Shown piece by piece: positions 1-11,066 of a stretch of DNA of 64,000 nucleotides. The notes under the pieces were generated by a model, which was not told where the DNA came from, did no database searches, and worked only from the letters and a program-made list of their open reading frames with translations. Position 1 is the stretch's first letter. Every line of letters starts with the position of its first letter. The stretch comes from Pseudomonas sp. Au-Pse12. GTDB lineage: Bacteria; Pseudomonadota; Gammaproteobacteria; Pseudomonadales; Pseudomonadaceae. Location of the stretch: contig NZ_JAJTTH010000003.1 of the NCBI RefSeq assembly GCF_021341665.1, forward strand, positions 186,001 to 250,000, read 5' to 3'. A program made the translations under genes and the position numbers.

Positions 1-807
1 GTAGGCGATGGCGCCTTCAACATCGGTGGTGATTACCCCATCGCCGATGGATTGCAGGGTAATCTGCGCCCGCTCCTTCTCCAGCTGCAGGGCATCGGCA
101 AAGGCATGGCGCTGAGCCAGCAATTTGTGAGTGCGCAGCAGCGCCAGGGCAATCAGGACCAGCGCCGTAGCCAGGTTGGTCACCAGCAACAGCCGCAGGA
201 TCACCCGCGATCCCTCGCCCAACGCATCGCTGAACGCCTTGGCGGCAGGAGTGACGCCGTCGTTGATGGCGAAGATCTGCCCCTTCCAGCGCTGCACATC
301 GGCTTCGCTGACAGCGCTGCTGCTGATCCGCTGGTGCATCTCCCGGGCTACGGTATCGAGTTGCAACAGATAACCATCGCCCACGGTCCAGAGATCGATG
401 GCCTTTTCCAGGTAGCTGAAATGACGGAAGTTGAGGTACAGCCAGATCAGGCTGGAAACATCGTCCGGGTGGTTGCCCCCCTTGAGGATGCCCTGGCGCG
501 CCGCCTCCAGGTCCGGCGGCTGGCGATCCAGGGCGACCCGCAACTCATGCCCGCCCTGGGGCACGGCAATTGCGTTCTGATACTTGAGGAATGCACCTTC
601 GTCGCGGCTGTCGGCATACAGGTTGAGGTAGTAGATGGCGTCTTTCTGGCCCTTGGACCACAGGCTTTCACCAGCAACATAGCCGCGCACCGCCGACAGT
701 ACGTAAAGGCTGAGGCCGCCCAGCAGCGCTTGAAATAACACGACGGCGATGAAGGGCCAGACAATGCCCAACAATCGCGGCGTTGCGAAAGTCCGCTTTT
801 GCTTCAT
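1..807 (-). CDS. rbdA: RbdA-like PAS (GGDEF/EAL) membrane sensor, 3' part outside window
   Basis: Only the N-terminal ~269 residues are in the window. Translation from ATG at 805-807 begins MKQKRTFATPRLLG, followed by a first membrane helix, a periplasmic stretch of about 170 residues, a second helix near residues 225-245 (RVILRLLLVTNLATALVL), and the beginning of a PAS domain (QSIGDGVITTDVEGAIAY). An AAGGA ribosome site lies 5 bases before the ATG. The start fits an inner-membrane sensor, and the neighbours match the remembered PAO1 block PA0861 (rbdA)-PA0860-PA0859-PA0858-PA0857. RbdA is a PAS-GGDEF-EAL phosphodiesterase that lowers cyclic-di-GMP and promotes biofilm dispersal. The GGDEF and EAL domains cannot be seen here, so the assignment rests on topology and synteny. 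Confidence 0.72.
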   Translation of the reverse strand, partial: MKQKRTFATPRLLGIVWPFIAVVLFQALLGGLSLYVLSAVRGYVAGESLWSKGQKDAIYYLNLYADSRDEGAFLKYQNAIAVPQGGHELRVALDRQPPDLEAARQGILKGGNHPDDVSSLIWLYLNFRHFSYLEKAIDLWTVGDGYLLQLDTVAREMHQRISSSAVSEADVQRWKGQIFAINDGVTPAAKAFSDALGEGSRVILRLLLVTNLATALVLIALALLRTHKLLAQRHAFADALQLEKERAQITLQSIGDGVITTDVEGAIAY

Positions 808-1014
808 GAGGGTCCTTGCTTGCGCACTGCCAAGTAGACATCCAGTAGTTTCGCCTCAGACAGCACAGATTAGGCCAATTTCCACAGAACCGGCGCAGGG
901 CCAGGCAACACTGACGCAGGCTGACAGGGGGAAACGGCCGTTCTCTGATGCTGAAACGGTTATTCCACCCGTAAATTCAAGCACTAAGCACAGAAAGCCG
1001 AGCAAAACTCAAGG

Positions 1015-2835
1015 CTATCGAACCTGCTGCAAATGGCCGTACAGCTTGGCGTACAGGCCGCCATCGGCAATCAGTTGCTGATGGTCGCCATCTTCGGCAA
1101 TCTGCCCGCCATCGAACACCAAAACCCGATCTGCCTGTTTTACCGCCGACAAGCGATGAGCAATGATCAGCGTAGTTCGCCCACGCAGAAAACGCGTCAA
1201 GGCCTGGTGCAGGTTGTATTCGGTTGCGGCATCCAGGGCGGACGTGGCCTCATCGAGAATCACCACCTTGGGTTCGGCCAGAACCATGCGTGCAATGGCC
1301 AGGCGCTGACGCTGACCGCCGGACAAACGCACGCCGGAGCGCCCCACCACACTGTCCAGCCCTTGCGGCAAGGCCCTGACGGTGGCGTCCAACTGAGCAA
1401 TTTCCAGAGCCTGCCAACAGGCGTCATCAGTCCGCTCGCGCCCCATGGCCAGGTTGGCGCGAATCGTGTCGTTGAACAGCGCAGGATGCTGCAACACCAC
1501 CGCCACATTTTCCCGTACGGTCTCCAGGCCGATTTCCTGCTGGGTCGAACCGCCAAAGCGGATCACCCCGGTCTGTGGCGTGTACAGCCCCAGCAGTAAC
1601 TGCACCAGGGTGCTCTTGCCGCCGCCGCTGGCGCCGACAATGGCCACCTTCTCGCCGGGAGCGATGGACAGGTTCATGTTGTCCAGCACCCGCTCATCCC
1701 CATACCCGAAGCTCAGGCCACGCACCTCGATGCCGACCGTCTCGCGCCCCTGGAACGGATCCACACCCGGGCCGTATTGCGGCTCGTCGGCGCGCGCCAG
1801 CAACTCGTTGATCCGGCTCAGCGCGCCACCTGCGGCGTAGTAGGCGTACTGCAGGTTCAGCAACTGCTCCACGGGGCCGATCATGAACCACAGGTAGCTG
1901 AACACCGCCAGCATCTGGCCAATGGACAGGTCGGAGAACAACACGGTGAGCATCGCCACCGCGCGGAAGATATCGATGCCGAACTGGAACAGCAGCCCAC
2001 TGGCGCGGCCCGACGCATCGCTTTTCCACTGCGAAGCGACCGCGTAGTCCCGCACTTCCTCCGCGCGCCGCCCCAGGCGCCCGAGAAAGTAACCCTGGCG
2101 ATTGCTCGCGCGAATTTCCTGGATGGCCTCCAGGGTCTCGGTCAGGGCCTGGGTAAAGCGCGAAGTGCTGTCGTTTTCCAGCTTCTTCAGGTGCTTGACC
2201 CGCTTGCCCAACTGCACCGTGGCAAAGATCACCAGCGGGTTGAACAACAGAATCAGCAAGGCCAGCTTCCAGTGCATCCACATCAGAATGCCCGCGGTAC
2301 CCACCAGGGTCAGCATGGCCACCAGGAAACGGCTGAGGGTTTCACCGACGAACTTGTCCACGGTGTCCAGATCGGTGACCAGGTGCGTGGTCACCGTACC
2401 GCCCCCCAGGCTTTCGTACTCGCCCAGGGAAATACGCTTGAGCCGTTCGATCAGGCGCACCCGAATGCGGTAGACGATGTCCTTGGCCAAGCCGGCAAAC
2501 AGTCGCGCCTGGACCACGTTGAACACCAACGCCGAACAGCGCAGGACCAGGGTCACCAGCAGCATCAGCCCGATGTAGCCGGCAGCGCTCTGCCAGCCCT
2601 GGGGCAGGAACCGGTTCATGACCTGCAACGCGGCATCGCCGTGCCCCAGCAGCACCTCATCCACCAGCAAAGGCAGGAGCAAGGGAATCGGCACGCTGCA
2701 CAGGGTCGCCAGCACGGCAACGCCGTTGGCGATCCACAAGGACTGCTTGTGCTGAAGAGCCAGGCGACGGATTTCCGCCCAGCTCAGGCGATCAATCTGC
2801 TTGCCACTGACGCTTGAATCGACCGGCTCAGGCAC
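1015..2835 (-). CDS. ABC transporter, fused permease and ATP-binding protein
   Basis: A 606-residue exporter half-transporter of the MsbA/LmrA type. Residues ~30-320 form an ABC type 1 membrane domain with about six helices. The nucleotide-binding domain follows, with Walker A GASGGGKST, the signature LSGGQRQR, Walker B VVILDEATSALD and switch His in IIAHRLS. All catalytic motifs are intact. It starts at GTG and overlaps the last 8 bases of the DsbA-family gene upstream, so the two are probably translationally coupled in the operon trhO - dsbA-like - ABC. The substrate cannot be read from sequence; lipid or peptide/drug export are family options. It corresponds by order to PA0860. Confidence 0.9.
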   Translation of the reverse strand: MPEPVDSSVSGKQIDRLSWAEIRRLALQHKQSLWIANGVAVLATLCSVPIPLLLPLLVDEVLLGHGDAALQVMNRFLPQGWQSAAGYIGLMLLVTLVLRCSALVFNVVQARLFAGLAKDIVYRIRVRLIERLKRISLGEYESLGGGTVTTHLVTDLDTVDKFVGETLSRFLVAMLTLVGTAGILMWMHWKLALLILLFNPLVIFATVQLGKRVKHLKKLENDSTSRFTQALTETLEAIQEIRASNRQGYFLGRLGRRAEEVRDYAVASQWKSDASGRASGLLFQFGIDIFRAVAMLTVLFSDLSIGQMLAVFSYLWFMIGPVEQLLNLQYAYYAAGGALSRINELLARADEPQYGPGVDPFQGRETVGIEVRGLSFGYGDERVLDNMNLSIAPGEKVAIVGASGGGKSTLVQLLLGLYTPQTGVIRFGGSTQQEIGLETVRENVAVVLQHPALFNDTIRANLAMGRERTDDACWQALEIAQLDATVRALPQGLDSVVGRSGVRLSGGQRQRLAIARMVLAEPKVVILDEATSALDAATEYNLHQALTRFLRGRTTLIIAHRLSAVKQADRVLVFDGGQIAEDGDHQQLIADGGLYAKLYGHLQQVR

Positions 2836-3463
2836 AGGCGGCGCGCTCCAGCCAACGAGCCAGCAGAGGGGACAGCTCGCTGAGCGGCTGATAGCCGTTG
2901 GTCAGCAACGCCAACTGGCCATTGCGTTCCGCCAGCAAGGTCGGAAAACCGGCAATCCCCAGGTCCTGGACCCAGGTGAAATCCGCCGCGGTGGCCGCAT
3001 GCTGCTCGGCCCGGTCAAAGGCTTCGGCGAACTCGATGCGCGGTACTCCGGCACGCTCCGCCAACTCCACCAGCACGCTGGCCAGGGTGACATCACGGCC
3101 TTCGACGTAGAACGCCTGCTGGATCAAGCCCAGCAGGGTCCAGGCGCAGTCCGCCGCCAGGCCGCGCGCGGTGACGATGGCCCGGCACGCCGGCTCGGTG
3201 TCGTAGACAAAGCCGTCGGGCAAGGCGCCGTCGAAGCCGAACGGCTGGCCGGTGGCCTGGTGCACCGCCTGCCAGTGCTCGAGGATGTAGCGCCGGGTGT
3301 TGGGTTCCAGGGCCGCGCCGCTACCGGTGCGCAAGCCTCCCACCACCAGGTGCACCTCGACCCCGGCGGCCTTGGCCTGCTCTGCCAGGGCCTGGGCCAC
3401 GGGCGCAAACCCCCAGCACCATGAACACATCGGGTCCATCACATAGAGCAGGCGGGCAGACAT
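2828..3463 (-). CDS. DsbA-family thioredoxin-fold protein
   Basis: A 211-residue cytoplasmic protein with no signal peptide. The N-terminus MSARLLYVMDPMCSWCWGF carries a CSWC motif at Cys13 and Cys16, typical of the FrnE/DsbA-like thioredoxin-fold family (COG3531). The helical insertion typical of DsbA-like folds fits the middle, and a cis-Pro loop is likely at GIAGFPTLL. The absence of a signal peptide argues against a periplasmic disulfide oxidase and for a cytoplasmic dithiol or glutathione-linked role. It lies 3 bases after trhO and overlaps the ABC gene, so it is the middle of a three-gene operon. The exact substrate is unknown. Confidence 0.85.
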   Translation of the reverse strand: MSARLLYVMDPMCSWCWGFAPVAQALAEQAKAAGVEVHLVVGGLRTGSGAALEPNTRRYILEHWQAVHQATGQPFGFDGALPDGFVYDTEPACRAIVTARGLAADCAWTLLGLIQQAFYVEGRDVTLASVLVELAERAGVPRIEFAEAFDRAEQHAATAADFTWVQDLGIAGFPTLLAERNGQLALLTNGYQPLSELSPLLARWLERAACA

Positions 3464-3466
3464 GGT

Positions 3467-4408
3467 TCAAGCCTCGGAAGGTGATTGCTTGTAGTTGTAA
3501 CCAATCGGATGCGGCAGGTTGCGAGCCTTGGCCAATTCGATCTGCTTCTGCCGATCGATGGCGCTGCGACGGGTTTTCTCGCTCAGTTTGTCCCAGCAAT
3601 GCGGGCAACTGATACCGGGCACATAGTGCTCGGAGGCGCGATCCTCGACGCTCACCGGAGTGCGGCAGGCATGACATTGATCGTAGTCGCCTTCGCTCAG
3701 GTCGTGGCGCACGGTGACCCGGTTATCGAACACGAAGCAGTCGCCCTGCCATTTGCTCTCTTGCTGCGGCACCTCTTCGAGGTATTTGAGAATCCCGCCC
3801 TTGAGGTGGAACACCTCGTCGAAACCCTCACTGAGCATGTAGCTCGAAGCCTTCTCGCAACGGATGCCACCGGTGCAGAACATCGCCACTTTCTTGTGCT
3901 TGCTGGGGTCGAAGTGGGCTTTGATGTAATCCGGGAACTCACGGAAGCTGGTGGTCTTGGGGTCGATGGCGCCTTCAAAGGTGCCGATGGACACTTCGTA
4001 GTCGTTACGGGTGTCGATCAGCAGCACTTCGGGATCGCTGATCAGCGCATTCCAGTCCTGGGGCTCGACATAGGTCCCAACTTTCTTGTTGGGGTCCACG
4101 CCGGGCACGCCGAGGGTGACGATCTCTTTCTTGAGCTTGACCTTGGTGCGGTAGAACGGCTGCTCGTCGCAATACGATTCTTTGTGATCGATATCGAGCA
4201 TGCGCGGATCGTTCTTCAGCCAGGCCAGCAGCCCGTCGATGCCTTCGCGGCTGCCGGAAACCGTGCCATTGATGCCTTCTTCGGCGATCAGCAAGGTGCC
4301 CTTGATGCCGTTATCGAGCATCGCTTGCAGCAGGGGCTCGCGCAGGTTGACGTAATCTTCGAGGGTGACGAACTTGTACAGTGCCGCCACGACAATCGGT
4401 TGTGTCAT
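3467..4408 (-). CDS. trhO: tRNA uridine(34) hydroxylase (rhodanese-like)
   Basis: A 313-residue member of the UPF0176/YceA family. TrhO makes 5-hydroxyuridine at the wobble position of tRNAs, oxygen-dependently. An N-terminal ferredoxin-like domain ([14 protein letters not shown]) precedes a rhodanese domain with the active-site loop [10 protein letters not shown], catalytic Cys178. A C-terminal cysteine-rich region (CHACRTP and CPHCWDK) looks like a metal-binding tail. ATG at 4406-4408 is chosen because it opens the conserved N-terminus and has GGAGAGA just upstream; the frame remains open 55 codons further upstream but that extension runs through a terminator. It is the first gene of the operon with the DsbA-like and ABC genes. 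Confidence 0.93.
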   Translation of the reverse strand: MTQPIVVAALYKFVTLEDYVNLREPLLQAMLDNGIKGTLLIAEEGINGTVSGSREGIDGLLAWLKNDPRMLDIDHKESYCDEQPFYRTKVKLKKEIVTLGVPGVDPNKKVGTYVEPQDWNALISDPEVLLIDTRNDYEVSIGTFEGAIDPKTTSFREFPDYIKAHFDPSKHKKVAMFCTGGIRCEKASSYMLSEGFDEVFHLKGGILKYLEEVPQQESKWQGDCFVFDNRVTVRHDLSEGDYDQCHACRTPVSVEDRASEHYVPGISCPHCWDKLSEKTRRSAIDRQKQIELAKARNLPHPIGYNYKQSPSEA

Positions 4409-4455
4409 GGGAAATCTCTCCAGGTGGCTACCCTCGTAAAGGGTGAACCGGATGC

Positions 4456-4487
4456 AAAAAAAAACGCGCCGGCTTGAGCGGCGCGTT
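4456..4487 (-). terminator. Rho-independent terminator after bolA
   Basis: The stem AACGCGCCG (4463-4471) pairs perfectly with CGGCGCGTT (4479-4487). On the minus strand it is followed by a run of nine T (4456-4464). It sits 25 bases past the bolA stop and before the trhO start, so it separates the DUF2059-bolA unit from the trhO operon. Confidence 0.9.
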
Positions 4488-4512
4488 GCGGATTCTATCA
4501 AAAAAACCGCGA

Positions 4513-4812
4513 TTAATGCTTGCTGCCCCCGGCGCAGGTCGGCGAAGCCGGAGCCACACCGATCTTCGACCACTCCTCGGGCGTGTAGGTGTGCAACGCC
4601 AACGCATGGAACTGGCCCATCAGCTCACCCAGGGTGGCGTAGACCTTCTGATGGCGCTTGACGCTGTTGAGGCCGGCGAACTGCTCGCTGACCAGTACCG
4701 CCTTGAAGTGGGTTTCCAGGCCACGGCTGTGCATGTGGCTTTCATCCAGCACTTGCAGGTGCTCGGGCTGCAATGCCCCGAGCGCCGCTTCGATACGTTG
4801 TTGCATGGTCAT
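4513..4812 (-). CDS. bolA: BolA family protein
   Basis: A 99-residue BolA-fold protein. Family features visible are [18 protein letters not shown], the helix-turn segment with [11 protein letters not shown], and the conserved [11 protein letters not shown] near the C-terminus. BolA proteins bind monothiol glutaredoxins through a shared [2Fe-2S] cluster and some act as DNA-binding regulators of morphology and stress. It begins 12 bases after the DUF2059 stop, so the two form one transcription unit, ended by the strong hairpin at 4456-4487. It corresponds by order to PA0857. Confidence 0.92.
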   Translation of the reverse strand: MTMQQRIEAALGALQPEHLQVLDESHMHSRGLETHFKAVLVSEQFAGLNSVKRHQKVYATLGELMGQFHALALHTYTPEEWSKIGVAPASPTCAGGSKH

Positions 4813-4824
4813 TGCGGGCTCCGC

Positions 4825-5340
4825 TTACTTCTTCTTCGCCGGGGCAGCCTTGGGCTCGAGCTCGGCGGTCATGTCGGCCAGCAGCTTGTTCACTACCGGT
4901 ACCGCGCTTTCCAGCTTGGCCTGGGTCATCTGCGCCGATTGCTGGGTCAGCTGGGGCATTTTTTCCAGGACTTTCTTGCCCAGTGGCGACTGGTAGAACG
5001 CGACCAGGTCCTTGAGCTCGGACTCGCTGAAGTTGCTGGTGTAGAGCTTGACCATGTCCGGCTTCAGCTTGTTCCAGCCAATGGCCTGGTCAAGGGCGGC
5101 GTTGGCCTTGGCCTGGTAGGTTTCCAGCAGGGCGCGCTTGGACTCCGGGGCTTTGGTCTGTTCAAAACGCTGGGCGAACATTTGCTGGACTTGCATGTAC
5201 ACCGGGGTACCGAGCTTGTCCGCATGGGCCAGGGTCAGGAAGGCCTCGGCACTGGCGTTGTGGCTGGCGGTATCGGCAAGAACCTGGCCGCTGGCACACA
5301 CCAGAACAACCGCGGTACAGATGGCACGAAAACGGGTCAT
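4825..5340 (-). CDS. DUF2059 periplasmic protein
   Basis: A 171-residue protein with a signal peptide ([26 protein letters not shown], cleavage likely after VLA). The mature part is mostly helical and contains the DUF2059 pattern around [20 protein letters not shown], a helix pair found in small secreted proteins. The C-terminus is lysine-rich (APAKKK). ATG at 5338-5340 is preferred over an upstream in-frame ATG at 5388 because it places the signal peptide at the N-terminus and has AAGGAAA upstream. It leads the bolA operon. No biochemical function is established for the family. Confidence 0.85.
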   Translation of the reverse strand: MTRFRAICTAVVLVCASGQVLADTASHNASAEAFLTLAHADKLGTPVYMQVQQMFAQRFEQTKAPESKRALLETYQAKANAALDQAIGWNKLKPDMVKLYTSNFSESELKDLVAFYQSPLGKKVLEKMPQLTQQSAQMTQAKLESAVPVVNKLLADMTAELEPKAAPAKKK

Positions 5341-5533
5341 CGAGTTTCCTTTATCTAGCAGGCGAGGTAGAACCCCAAGGGCGCTCATTCTGCGCCTATT
5401 AATCCGCGTCCCTCAACCCCACGCCGACCGGCTCCCGGTTTTGCCCGGTGACGGCAGGGAAAAACCCCTGGCACGGAACCCGAGCCACGGATCAAGGCCT
5501 AAACTGGCCTGTCAGACTAGGAGGATTGCCACG

Positions 5534-6928
<1,395 letters not shown>

Positions 6929-6946
6929 CGCGGCGTCTTTTACGCT

Positions 6947-6991
6947 GGCCAGCCAGCGCCTGCAGTCGGGTTCTGTAGGCGCTGGCTGGCC
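6947..6991. repeat. REP-type inverted repeat between convergent genes
   Basis: A 19-base inverted repeat with one G:T position: left arm 6947-6965 (GGCCAGCCAGCGCCTGCAG), right arm 6973-6991 (CTGTAGGCGCTGGCTGGCC), loop of 7. It has the GTAGG...GCTGGC character of Pseudomonas REP elements. It lies between the 3' ends of fumC and the EamA gene, where it could also stop transcription from both sides. Confidence 0.75.
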
Positions 6992-6999
6992 CGCAAAAC

Positions 7000-7959
7000 T
7001 CACCCCGCAGCGATCCGCTGCCGCCGGGCGCGCAATCCCGCCATCAGCGACGGCCCCAACGCCGTCAACGCCGACCCCAGCACCACCAGCAGTGCGCCGC
7101 CATAACCCAGGCCGTTGATCTGTTCGGCCTGCACATACTCCGGCCAGACCCAGGCCGCCCACGCCACCGCGACAAAGGTCACCAGCGGTGTGATAGCCAG
7201 TGTTGCACTGACTCGCGAGGCCTCCCAATGCGCCAGGGCTTCGGCAAAGGCGCCATAGGCAATCAGTGTATTCAGGCAGCAGGCGAGCAGCAGCCAACCC
7301 TGCAAGGGGGTCAGCTCCAGGGCCTCCAGCGGGTGCACCCAGGGCGTCAGCAGCAAGGCACAGAACAGGTAGATCACCATCATCACCTGCAAGGAATTCC
7401 ACACGCTCAGCAGCTGCTTCTGGCCCAGGGCATAGAAGGTCCAGACTGCGGAAGCGGCCAGAATGGTCAGGACGCCGGCGGTGTAGTCACTGAGCGAGGT
7501 CAGCAGCTCGGTCAGCCGTTGATTGAAGAACAGCCCGAAGCCGATCAGCAGCACCAGCAACCCCAGGCCCTGCCCCAGGCTGAACCGCTCCTTGAACACA
7601 AACACACTGGCAATCAGCAACAGGATCGGTCCCATCTGCACCACCAGTTGCGCGGTGCCCGGGCTTAGCAGGTTCAGGCCCATCAGGTAGAGCACGTAGT
7701 TGCCCACCAGGCCCAAGACCGAGATCGGTACCAGCCATATCCCTTTCGGGCCGAGCAAGCGCCAGCTTGGCAGGCGCCTGACCGCCGCCAGATAGAGCAA
7801 CAGGCAGCCGCCGGAGACCGTCAGGCGAAACCAGGTCACGGTGACCGGGTCCATCACCAGCAACACTTGCTTGAGCTTGATGGGCAGGATGCCCCACAAC
7901 AGCGCGGTCAACAGGGCCAGGAACAGACCGTAGACCCAACGACCGGACGAGACGTGCAT
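7000..7959 (-). CDS. EamA/DMT-superfamily transporter
   Basis: A 319-residue inner-membrane protein with about ten helices arranged as two EamA repeats (first from WVYGLFLALLTALLWGI, second from YTAGVLTILAASAVWTFYALGQK). The glycine/proline-rich helix ends are typical of drug/metabolite transporters such as RarD and YdcZ relatives. The start at 7957-7959 (MHVSSGRWVYG) places the first helix at the N-terminus; further upstream starts would add a cysteine/arginine-rich leader that looks non-coding. Substrate unknown. Confidence 0.85.
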   Translation of the reverse strand: MHVSSGRWVYGLFLALLTALLWGILPIKLKQVLLVMDPVTVTWFRLTVSGGCLLLYLAAVRRLPSWRLLGPKGIWLVPISVLGLVGNYVLYLMGLNLLSPGTAQLVVQMGPILLLIASVFVFKERFSLGQGLGLLVLLIGFGLFFNQRLTELLTSLSDYTAGVLTILAASAVWTFYALGQKQLLSVWNSLQVMMVIYLFCALLLTPWVHPLEALELTPLQGWLLLACCLNTLIAYGAFAEALAHWEASRVSATLAITPLVTFVAVAWAAWVWPEYVQAEQINGLGYGGALLVVLGSALTALGPSLMAGLRARRQRIAAG

Positions 7960-8068
7960 GCGAACCCCAAAAAGCCGTGCCAGTGAGGTGCACATTCTAG
8001 GCCCGCGCCACCCCTCGACACAGTGACAGTTGGCGACCCAGCGCAAACAGAATTGTGCAGGTCGCAAA

Positions 8069-8100
8069 CCGGCCCCGCAGGAGCCGGCTTGCCGACTCCG
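8069..8100. repeat. Single REP-like element
   Basis: The stretch CCGGCCCCGCAGGAGCCGGC continuing to 8100 resembles a degenerate GTAGGAGCCGGCTTGCCGGC REP unit. It is in the 150-base gap between the EamA start and the thiolase stop, both on the minus strand. Confidence 0.5.
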
Positions 8101-8106
8101 CGAAAA

Positions 8107-9291
8107 CTAGCGCACGGCTTCGAACAGCCCCGTGGCGCCCATGCCACCGCCCACGCACATGGTGACAATGCCGTAACGCAGGTTGCGCCGCTGCAATTCA
8201 CGCACCAGATGCCCGACCTGGCGCGAGCCGGTCATGCCGAACGGGTGGCCGATGGAGATCGAGCCGCCATTGACGTTGTACTTGGCGTTGTCGATCTCCA
8301 GGCGGTCGCGGGCATACAGGCACTGCGAGGCAAATGCCTCGTTGAGTTCCCACAGATCAATGTCCTTGACGCTCAGGCCCTTGGCCTTGAGCAGCTTGGG
8401 CACCGAGAACACCGGGCCGATGCCCATCTCGTCCGGCTCGCAGCCAGCGACGGTAAAGCCACGGAAAAACGCCTTGGGCTTGAGCCCCAGCGCCAGGGCA
8501 CGCTCCAGGCTCATCACCAGGGTCATCGAGGCGCCATCGGACAACTGCGAAGAGTTGCCCGCGGTCACCGAACCGTCCTCGGCAAACACCGGCTTCAAGG
8601 CCGCAAGGTTTTCCAGGGTGGTGTCGGGGCGGTTGCAGTCGTCACGATCCACCACGCCGTCGAGCACCTGCACCTGCCCGGTGTGCTTGTCCTCGACTTG
8701 GTACTTGACCGCCATCGGCACGATCTCGTCGCGAAACAGGCCGGCGGCCTGGGCCTGGGCGGTGCGCTGCTGGCTTTGCAGGGAGTACAGGTCCTGGGCT
8801 TCGCGGCTGACGTTGTAGCGCCGGGCCACCACCTCGGCGGTCTGGCCCATGGGGAAGTAGATGCCTGGCACCTGTTCCTTGAGCAGCGGGTTGATCAGGT
8901 TGTCGGTGTTGACGCTCTTCATGGTCAGGCTGATGGATTCGACACCGCCGGCGACGATGATGTCGCTGCAGCCGGAGGCGATCTGATTGGCGGCGATGGC
9001 GATCGCCTGCAGGCCCGAGGAGCAGAAACGGTTGAGGGTCATGCCCGCCGTGCCAGTGCCCAGGGCCGAGAGCACCGCGACGTTACGGCCGATGTTGAAA
9101 CCCTGGGCGCCCTCATTGGAGCCGGCGCCGACAATGCAGTCCTCGACACTGGCCGGGTCGATGCCGTTGCGGGCGAGCAGCGCATTGACGCAGTGAGCGG
9201 CCATGTCATCCGGACGGGTCTGATTGAACTTGCCGCGAAAGGACTTGGCCAGGCCAGTCCGTACGCTGTCGACGATCACCACTTCACGCAT
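8107..9291 (-). CDS. Thiolase family protein (acetyl-CoA acyltransferase)
   Basis: A 394-residue thiolase. The nucleophile is Cys90 in NRFCSSGLQA, the catalytic His lies in GGSISIGHPFGMTGSR, and the second Cys lies in the C-terminal CVGGGMGATGL. All three are intact, so it should be an active condensing or thiolytic enzyme on (3-keto)acyl-CoA. ATG at 9289-9291 opens the canonical MREVVIVDSVRT. No hydroxyacyl-CoA dehydrogenase partner lies next to it, unlike fadBA, so it may serve a side pathway. It corresponds by order to PA3454. Confidence 0.92.
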   Translation of the reverse strand: MREVVIVDSVRTGLAKSFRGKFNQTRPDDMAAHCVNALLARNGIDPASVEDCIVGAGSNEGAQGFNIGRNVAVLSALGTGTAGMTLNRFCSSGLQAIAIAANQIASGCSDIIVAGGVESISLTMKSVNTDNLINPLLKEQVPGIYFPMGQTAEVVARRYNVSREAQDLYSLQSQQRTAQAQAAGLFRDEIVPMAVKYQVEDKHTGQVQVLDGVVDRDDCNRPDTTLENLAALKPVFAEDGSVTAGNSSQLSDGASMTLVMSLERALALGLKPKAFFRGFTVAGCEPDEMGIGPVFSVPKLLKAKGLSVKDIDLWELNEAFASQCLYARDRLEIDNAKYNVNGGSISIGHPFGMTGSRQVGHLVRELQRRNLRYGIVTMCVGGGMGATGLFEAVR

Positions 9292-9394
9292 GACGCACCT
9301 CATTGTTGTTGGCGGCTTGGAAGAGCATCGAGCATAGATCCCTCGGCTCCCCCGCCGCGACAATCATTCACTGGGCGTATGCGCGACCATGGGC

Positions 9395-10918
9395 CTACTT
9401 CTTGTCCTTCTTGTCTTTCTTATCGTGCTTGTCGGAACGCTCGAACGCAGCCTCCAGGGCGCGGTTGATGGTGCGCAGGACCTTGACCCGGGCCCAGCGC
9501 TTGTCGTTGGCCTCCACCAGGGTCCAGGGCGCCACTTCAGTGCTGGTGCGGTCGACCATGTCGCCGACGGCGGTACGGTAGTCGCCCCACTTGTCGCGGT
9601 TGCGCCAATCGTCCTCGGTGATCTTGAAGCGCTTGAAGGGAATGGCCTCCCGCGCCTGGAAACGCTCCAGTTGCGTGTCCTTGTCGATCGCCAGCCAGAA
9701 CTTCACCACGATCACCCGGGCATCGGCCAACTGCTCCTCGAAGTCGTTGATCTCGCTGTAGGCCCGCAGCCAGTCAGCCGGCTGGCAGAAGCCCTCGACC
9801 CGCTCCACCAGCACCCGGCCATACCAGGAGCGGTCGAAGATGGTGAACTTGCCGCGCGCCGGAATATGCCGCCAGAAACGCCAGAGATAAGGCTGCGCAC
9901 GCTCCTCCTCAGTGGGCGCGGCAATCGGCACGATGCTGTATTGGCGCGGGTCCAGCGCCGCCGCGACCCGGCGAATGGCACCGCCCTTGCCGGCGGCGTC
10001 GTTGCCTTCGAAGACCGCGACCAGGGCATGCTTGCGCATGCGCTTGTCCCGCAGCAGACCGGCCAGACGCGCCTGCTCGGTAATCAGCTGCTCCTCGTAG
10101 TCGTCCTTGTCTAGGTGCTGGGTCATGTCCAGGCTGTCCAGCAAACTGAGCTGATCCACCGCTGTCGGCAACGGCGCGGCGTTGACCTGGGCCGGCCTCA
10201 ATGGCTGACGGTTCAAGGCATTCTGCAGGCCCTCCAGCAGGATCCGTCCCACGGTGAGGCTGCGGTAATGCGGATCGACACCCTCGATCACATGCCAGGG
10301 CGCGTAGTCACGGCTGGTGCGGCGCAAGACCCGTTCGCCGTACTTGACGAACTTGTCGTAGGTTTCTGACTGCTGCCAGTCCAGCGGGCTGATGCGCCAG
10401 CTGTGCAACGGGTCATCCTGCAAGGACTTGAGGCGGTCCTTCATCTGTTTCTTGGACAGGTGAAACCAGAACTTGAAGATCAGCGCGCCTTCATCACAGA
10501 ACATCTTTTCCAGGCGTTCGGCGCCATTGATCGCCTGGTCCAGGCGCGGGTCCTTGATCTCGCCATGCACCCGGCCCTGGAGCATCTGGCTGTACCAGTT
10601 GCCGAAGAACACCCCCATGCGGCCCTTGGCCGGGAGCATCCGCCAATAGCGCCAGGCGGGTGGCCGCGACAGCTCCTCGTCGGTCTGCTGGTCGAAAGTC
10701 CGCACCTCGATCAAGCGTGGGTCCATCCATTCGTTGAGCAGCTTGACTGTCTCGCCCTTGCCCGCGCCTTCGATGCCGTTGATCAGCACAATGACCGGAA
10801 AGTTCGCCTTCTGGCGCAGCTCGAACTGAGCTTCAAGCAAGGCTTCACGCAAGGCAGGCACTTCGGCATCGTAGGTTTCTTTATCGATGGCGTGACCGAT
10901 TTCAGCGGATTCGAACAT
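9395..10918 (-). CDS. pap: Polyphosphate:AMP phosphotransferase (PPK2 class II)
   Basis: A 507-residue protein with two tandem PPK2 domains. Each has a P-loop: LINGIEGAGKGETV near residue 45 and VFEGNDAAGKGGAI in the second half. Each also has a lid-type arginine motif (FFGNWYSQML and FDRSWYGRVL). Two fused domains of this length define the class II enzymes that phosphorylate AMP to ADP with polyphosphate. The C-terminus is a lysine/aspartate repeat (DKHDKKDKKDKK). GGGAG precedes the ATG. By order it is PA3455. It would regenerate ADP from stored polyphosphate under stress. Confidence 0.94.
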   Translation of the reverse strand: MFESAEIGHAIDKETYDAEVPALREALLEAQFELRQKANFPVIVLINGIEGAGKGETVKLLNEWMDPRLIEVRTFDQQTDEELSRPPAWRYWRMLPAKGRMGVFFGNWYSQMLQGRVHGEIKDPRLDQAINGAERLEKMFCDEGALIFKFWFHLSKKQMKDRLKSLQDDPLHSWRISPLDWQQSETYDKFVKYGERVLRRTSRDYAPWHVIEGVDPHYRSLTVGRILLEGLQNALNRQPLRPAQVNAAPLPTAVDQLSLLDSLDMTQHLDKDDYEEQLITEQARLAGLLRDKRMRKHALVAVFEGNDAAGKGGAIRRVAAALDPRQYSIVPIAAPTEEERAQPYLWRFWRHIPARGKFTIFDRSWYGRVLVERVEGFCQPADWLRAYSEINDFEEQLADARVIVVKFWLAIDKDTQLERFQAREAIPFKRFKITEDDWRNRDKWGDYRTAVGDMVDRTSTEVAPWTLVEANDKRWARVKVLRTINRALEAAFERSDKHDKKDKKDKK

Positions 10919-11066
10919 GGGTGGCTCCCTTCCAAGAATTTTCCAAGACTAGCGGATCGACCTTGGCCAGGGAAAACAAATCCCCGAACCTGCGGCGTCT
11001 TGCCATGGATCAAGCGCGGCCTGCGCGATCGGCTAGAATGGCCGCCTTGCGCAACATGAGCCGAAC